Below, in pieces: positions 61,277 to 64,000 of a stretch of DNA of 64,000 nt (its first letter is position 1; each line of letters begins with the position of its first letter). Origin of the DNA: Viridibacillus arenosi (lineage in GTDB: Bacteria > Bacillota > Bacilli > Bacillales_A > Planococcaceae); assembly GCF_001955655.1 (NCBI RefSeq), contig NZ_MSPW01000014.1, positions 1-64,000 on the forward strand. The letters are read 5' to 3'. The notes beneath the pieces are model-generated. The model was not told where the DNA came from. It did no database searches and saw nothing but the letters and a program-made list of their open reading frames with translations. The translations under genes and the position numbers were made by a program.

Positions 61277-62614
61277 ATGCAAAAAATAGGGCAAATAGGA
61301 AATGACCAAGTTGAAAACAGGAAGTATTCAGCGACAACTATTTTAAAGTTCTTCTTATGCAGTATATTAGGCATATTTATGTTTTTCTTACCGCTTACGA
61401 TTAATGGAAAAAACTCTATCCCACTAGATCACTTAGTTGGGTGGATTCGAACAACTTTTAGTTCCATTATTGTTTACTACATTTTAGTAATAGTAATTCT
61501 GGGTGCTCTTTATCCATTTTATAAAAAAACATGGAATTCTTCATGGATTGAAGCTTCTATTTCTTTCTTAAAAGTATTTGGTGCGATTGCAGCAGTTCTA
61601 GTTGTTTTTAATATTGGGCCAGCTTGGTTGATGGCTGAGGATATGGGACCATATTGGTACAACGCACTACTTACTCCAATAGGTGTTCTTGTCCCGATAG
61701 GCGCTGTTTTTTTAGCACTTCTAGTAGGATATGGTCTATTAGAATTCATTGGTATTCTAATGCAGCCTATTATGCGACCATTTTGGAAAACCCCTGGACG
61801 ATCTGCTGTAGATGCTGTTGCTTCATTCGTTGGTAGTTATTCCATAGGTTTATTAATAACAAACCGTATCTTTAAGGAAGGAAAATATACGGCAAAGGAA
61901 GCAGCAATTATAGCTACAGGATTTTCAACGGTATCCGCAACTTTTATGATTGTTGTAGCTAATACACTGGATTTGATGTCTATATGGAATTTGTATTTTT
62001 GGACGACATTTTTTGTAACATTTCTTGTGACAGCAATTACAGTACGTATTTGGCCGATACGTAACATGAGTAATAACTATTATAAAAATAAGCCAGGTGA
62101 TCCTGAACAAATTGTTACAAAAAATAGATTGAAGCATGCTTGGAATGAAGGTTTAACTACCGCAGAGCATGCAAAAAGTATTTGGAAAAACATAATAGAG
62201 AACGTAAAGGATGGAATAGTAATGGCAATGGGGATACTGCCAACTATTATGTCTATTGGATTAATAGGCTTGCTTCTAGTGAATAATACGCCAATTTTTG
62301 ATTACCTAGCATATATCTTTTATCCACTAACTTATTTATTACAAATAGCAGAACCATTGTTAGCGGCAAAAGCTGCGGTTATTAATTTAATCGATATGTT
62401 TTTACCATCATTAGTTATTTTAGAAGCGCCATTAGAAACTAGGTTCATTATTGCAGTATTATCTATTTCGGCTATTTTGTTCTTTTCAGCGCTAATACCT
62501 TGTATTTTATCAACTGAGATTCCTATAAACGTTGGTCAAATGATAGTTATTTGGTTCATTAGAACAGTGTTGACGTTAATAATTGCAACGCCAATTGTAT
62601 ATTTGCTTTTGTAG
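61277..62614 (+). CDS. YjiH-type membrane transporter (nucleoside-recognition/gate fold)
   Basis: A 445-aa membrane protein with about ten helices and the gate-domain pattern of YjiH proteins (GLLEFIGILMQPIMRPFWKTPGRSAVDAVASFVGSYS-type region split by a short loop; IIATGFSTVSATFMIVVA; LIDMFLPSLVILEAP). YjiH genes often sit in hut loci. It is probably the uptake system for histidine or urocanate, by context. A GAGGTGG site precedes the ATG. Confidence 0.85.
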   Translation: MQKIGQIGNDQVENRKYSATTILKFFLCSILGIFMFFLPLTINGKNSIPLDHLVGWIRTTFSSIIVYYILVIVILGALYPFYKKTWNSSWIEASISFLKVFGAIAAVLVVFNIGPAWLMAEDMGPYWYNALLTPIGVLVPIGAVFLALLVGYGLLEFIGILMQPIMRPFWKTPGRSAVDAVASFVGSYSIGLLITNRIFKEGKYTAKEAAIIATGFSTVSATFMIVVANTLDLMSIWNLYFWTTFFVTFLVTAITVRIWPIRNMSNNYYKNKPGDPEQIVTKNRLKHAWNEGLTTAEHAKSIWKNIIENVKDGIVMAMGILPTIMSIGLIGLLLVNNTPIFDYLAYIFYPLTYLLQIAEPLLAAKAAVINLIDMFLPSLVILEAPLETRFIIAVLSISAILFFSALIPCILSTEIPINVGQMIVIWFIRTVLTLIIATPIVYLLL

Positions 62615-62629
62615 AAAGGAGTAATTGAT

Positions 62630-63898
62630 TTGACTAAGATTAGACCACAGTTAATTATTGAAAATCCTGCACAAGTAGTAAGCTGTGTAGGTGACAAAAT
62701 GTCAGATATTTGTCCGTTAACTAATGTTGCAATTGTCATAAAAGATGAAGTAATTATTGAAATATGCTCCCAAAAAGAAGTAAATAATCGCTATGTTCGA
62801 GACAATCGCAATGTTATTGATGCCACTGGAAAAGTTGTAGCACCAGGCTTTGTTGATTCACATACACATTTGGTTTTTTATGGTAGCAGGGTGGAAGAAT
62901 ATGCAGCTAAACTTTTTGGTAATGTTGAAGAAAATGTAAAGAAATTAGAAATGAAAACCGGCCCTAATCGAACAATTGAACTGACTCGTGATCAACCTGC
63001 AAGTGAATTGTTAAACCAATCCAAAAAAAGAATGTATTCAATGCTCAAGCATGGTACAACAACAGTTGAAAGTAAAAGTGGATATGGTTTAACGATTGAA
63101 AGCGAGTTAAAGATTCTTGAAGTGGGCCGTAAATTGCAAGATGAGACACCAATAGATGTAATAAATACATTTTTAGGTGCACATGGTTTCCCAGAGGGCA
63201 TGACAAAAGAACAATACTTAAAAGTTATTATTGAAGAAATGATTCCGCAAGTTGGAGAACAGAATCTAGCTGAATTTTGCGATGTATGGTGTGATGAAGG
63301 CTATTTTACTGCAGAAGAGTCTAGACAAATTTTAGAAGCGGGATTAGCAGCCGGAATGCTTCCTAAAATTCATGCTGATGCGTACTCCTATATCGGGGGT
63401 TCAGATTTAGCGGCTGATATGAAAATGGTATCAATTGATCACTTAAACTATACTCCAGATCATGTTATGAAAAGATTAGCAGATAGAAAAGTAGTGGGAG
63501 TCGTTATGCCTGCGCTTGATTTTGCAGTTGCTCACAAAAAGCCTTTTAATGCTAGACAGATGTTGGATTCTGGCATGATTGTAGCTCTTGCAACGGATAT
63601 GTGTCCTGCATGTTATACAACGTCAATGCAATTTGTTATGCAATTGGCCTGCAGGCTTTATCAATTTTCAGTTGAAGAAGCGATTAAAGCTGCTACTTGG
63701 GGCGGAGCAAAGGCATTAAATTTAGAAGATCGAGGAACAATAGCTGTTGGCAACCTTGCAGATCTTCAAATATGGGATGTACCAAATTATAAGCATGTTG
63801 CCTATGAACTTGGTTCGAATTTAGTAGATACAGTGATTAAACGTGGGGAAGTAGTTTATGAGGAAAAAGCCAAAATTTTAGAGAATGTTGAATTATAG
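62630..63898 (+). CDS. hutI: Imidazolonepropionase
   Basis: A 422-aa amidohydrolase with metal ligands in GFVDSHTHLVF (His78, His80), a late HADAYSYIGG His and ATDMCPACYTTSM near the C-terminus. It opens the imidazolone ring to N-formimino-glutamate, the third step of histidine degradation. The TTG start follows GAAAGGAG. It is 15 nt downstream of the transporter gene. Confidence 0.94.
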   Translation: MTKIRPQLIIENPAQVVSCVGDKMSDICPLTNVAIVIKDEVIIEICSQKEVNNRYVRDNRNVIDATGKVVAPGFVDSHTHLVFYGSRVEEYAAKLFGNVEENVKKLEMKTGPNRTIELTRDQPASELLNQSKKRMYSMLKHGTTTVESKSGYGLTIESELKILEVGRKLQDETPIDVINTFLGAHGFPEGMTKEQYLKVIIEEMIPQVGEQNLAEFCDVWCDEGYFTAEESRQILEAGLAAGMLPKIHADAYSYIGGSDLAADMKMVSIDHLNYTPDHVMKRLADRKVVGVVMPALDFAVAHKKPFNARQMLDSGMIVALATDMCPACYTTSMQFVMQLACRLYQFSVEEAIKAATWGGAKALNLEDRGTIAVGNLADLQIWDVPNYKHVAYELGSNLVDTVIKRGEVVYEEKAKILENVEL

Positions 63899-63911
63899 AG
63901 GAGGAATAAAA

Positions 63912-64000
63912 ATGAAAGTGGAATTGCATTCGAAAGCTGCTTCACAAGTAAATGAACAACGCTTACTAAAATTATTTTTAGATCTTGCAAAAATCAATGG
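63912..64000 (+). CDS. Start of a probable M20-family peptidase (partial)
   Basis: The ATG after GAGGAGGAA begins MKVELHSKAASQVNEQRLLKLF; the phrase NEQRLLKLFLDLAKING resembles the N-terminus of M20 peptidases of the PepT type. Only 29 codons are in the window. It is 13 nt after hutI, so it belongs to the operon. The family call rests on a short match. Confidence 0.5.
   Translation, partial: MKVELHSKAASQVNEQRLLKLFLDLAKIN

Overview
The window is low-GC Firmicute chromosome (roughly one third G+C by eye) with strong purine-rich Shine-Dalgarno sites, frequent TTG/GTG starts and Bacillales-type genes: RNase J, DegV, a Bce-type ABC/two-component locus, CD3324-like and YnfA proteins, PhoP-type alkaline phosphatase control, and a hut operon. 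A soil member of Bacillaceae/Caryophanaceae (Lysinibacillus/Solibacillus-like) fits best; this is inference. No tRNA, rRNA or CRISPR array was seen.

Region 1 (1-13,948) is the most remarkable part: one codirectional biosynthetic locus. It opens with two tandem 25-26 residue peptides that share a 65-nt identical 5' part and end in short Gly/Cys tails. A hairpin lies between them and a terminator-like hairpin follows them. Then come a KAS III-like enzyme, an ATP-grasp ligase, a PLP decarboxylase and an acyl carrier protein (the trio that makes aminoacyl-ACP in butirosin biosynthesis), three more KAS III-like proteins, two acyl-CoA dehydrogenase-like proteins, a MATE exporter, an acyltransferase-like/M16 fusion and a catalytic M16 metallopeptidase. 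I read it as a ribosomal peptide (RiPP) pathway in which an ACP-bound, decarboxylated amino acid is built and joined to a peptide that the M16 pair trims and the MATE protein exports. The product is unknown.

Region 2 (14-26 kb) holds a TlpA/ResA-like thioredoxin beside a CcdA-like fragment, a Bce-type locus damaged by a deletion (response regulator, truncated permease and ATPase remain; the kinase is lost), a GNAT, a serine hydrolase, a HEAT-repeat protein, a methyltransferase, RNase J and small membrane proteins. Region 3 (26.4-29.1 kb) is a visibly more GC-rich module of PadR, DUF1048 and an ABC-2 exporter, with duplicated promoters and shared operator-like palindromes; it is probably acquired.

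Region 4 (29.5-53 kb) is a patchwork of single genes separated by hairpin terminators: DegV, an AraC regulator, many GNAT acetyltransferases (one fused to pentapeptide repeats), metallo-beta-lactamase, nucleotidyltransferase, ASCH, a damaged Nudix gene, DJ-1, APH, YnfA, lipoproteins, alkaline phosphatase with Pho boxes, HIT, GDPD, a MerR-like protein and a nucleoside kinase. Decayed gene fragments (a FruA EIIC tail and others) and 21-bp repeat arrays lie between them.

Region 5 (53-64 kb) has an AraC-type response regulator with an altered receiver, an orphan phage tail-spike pair, and a histidine-utilisation operon (hutU, YjiH-type transporter, hutI, start of an M20 peptidase). The operon follows a textbook sigma-54 promoter, two identical upstream sites and a divergent PAS/AAA+/Fis activator, so histidine use here appears to be sigma-54 controlled.
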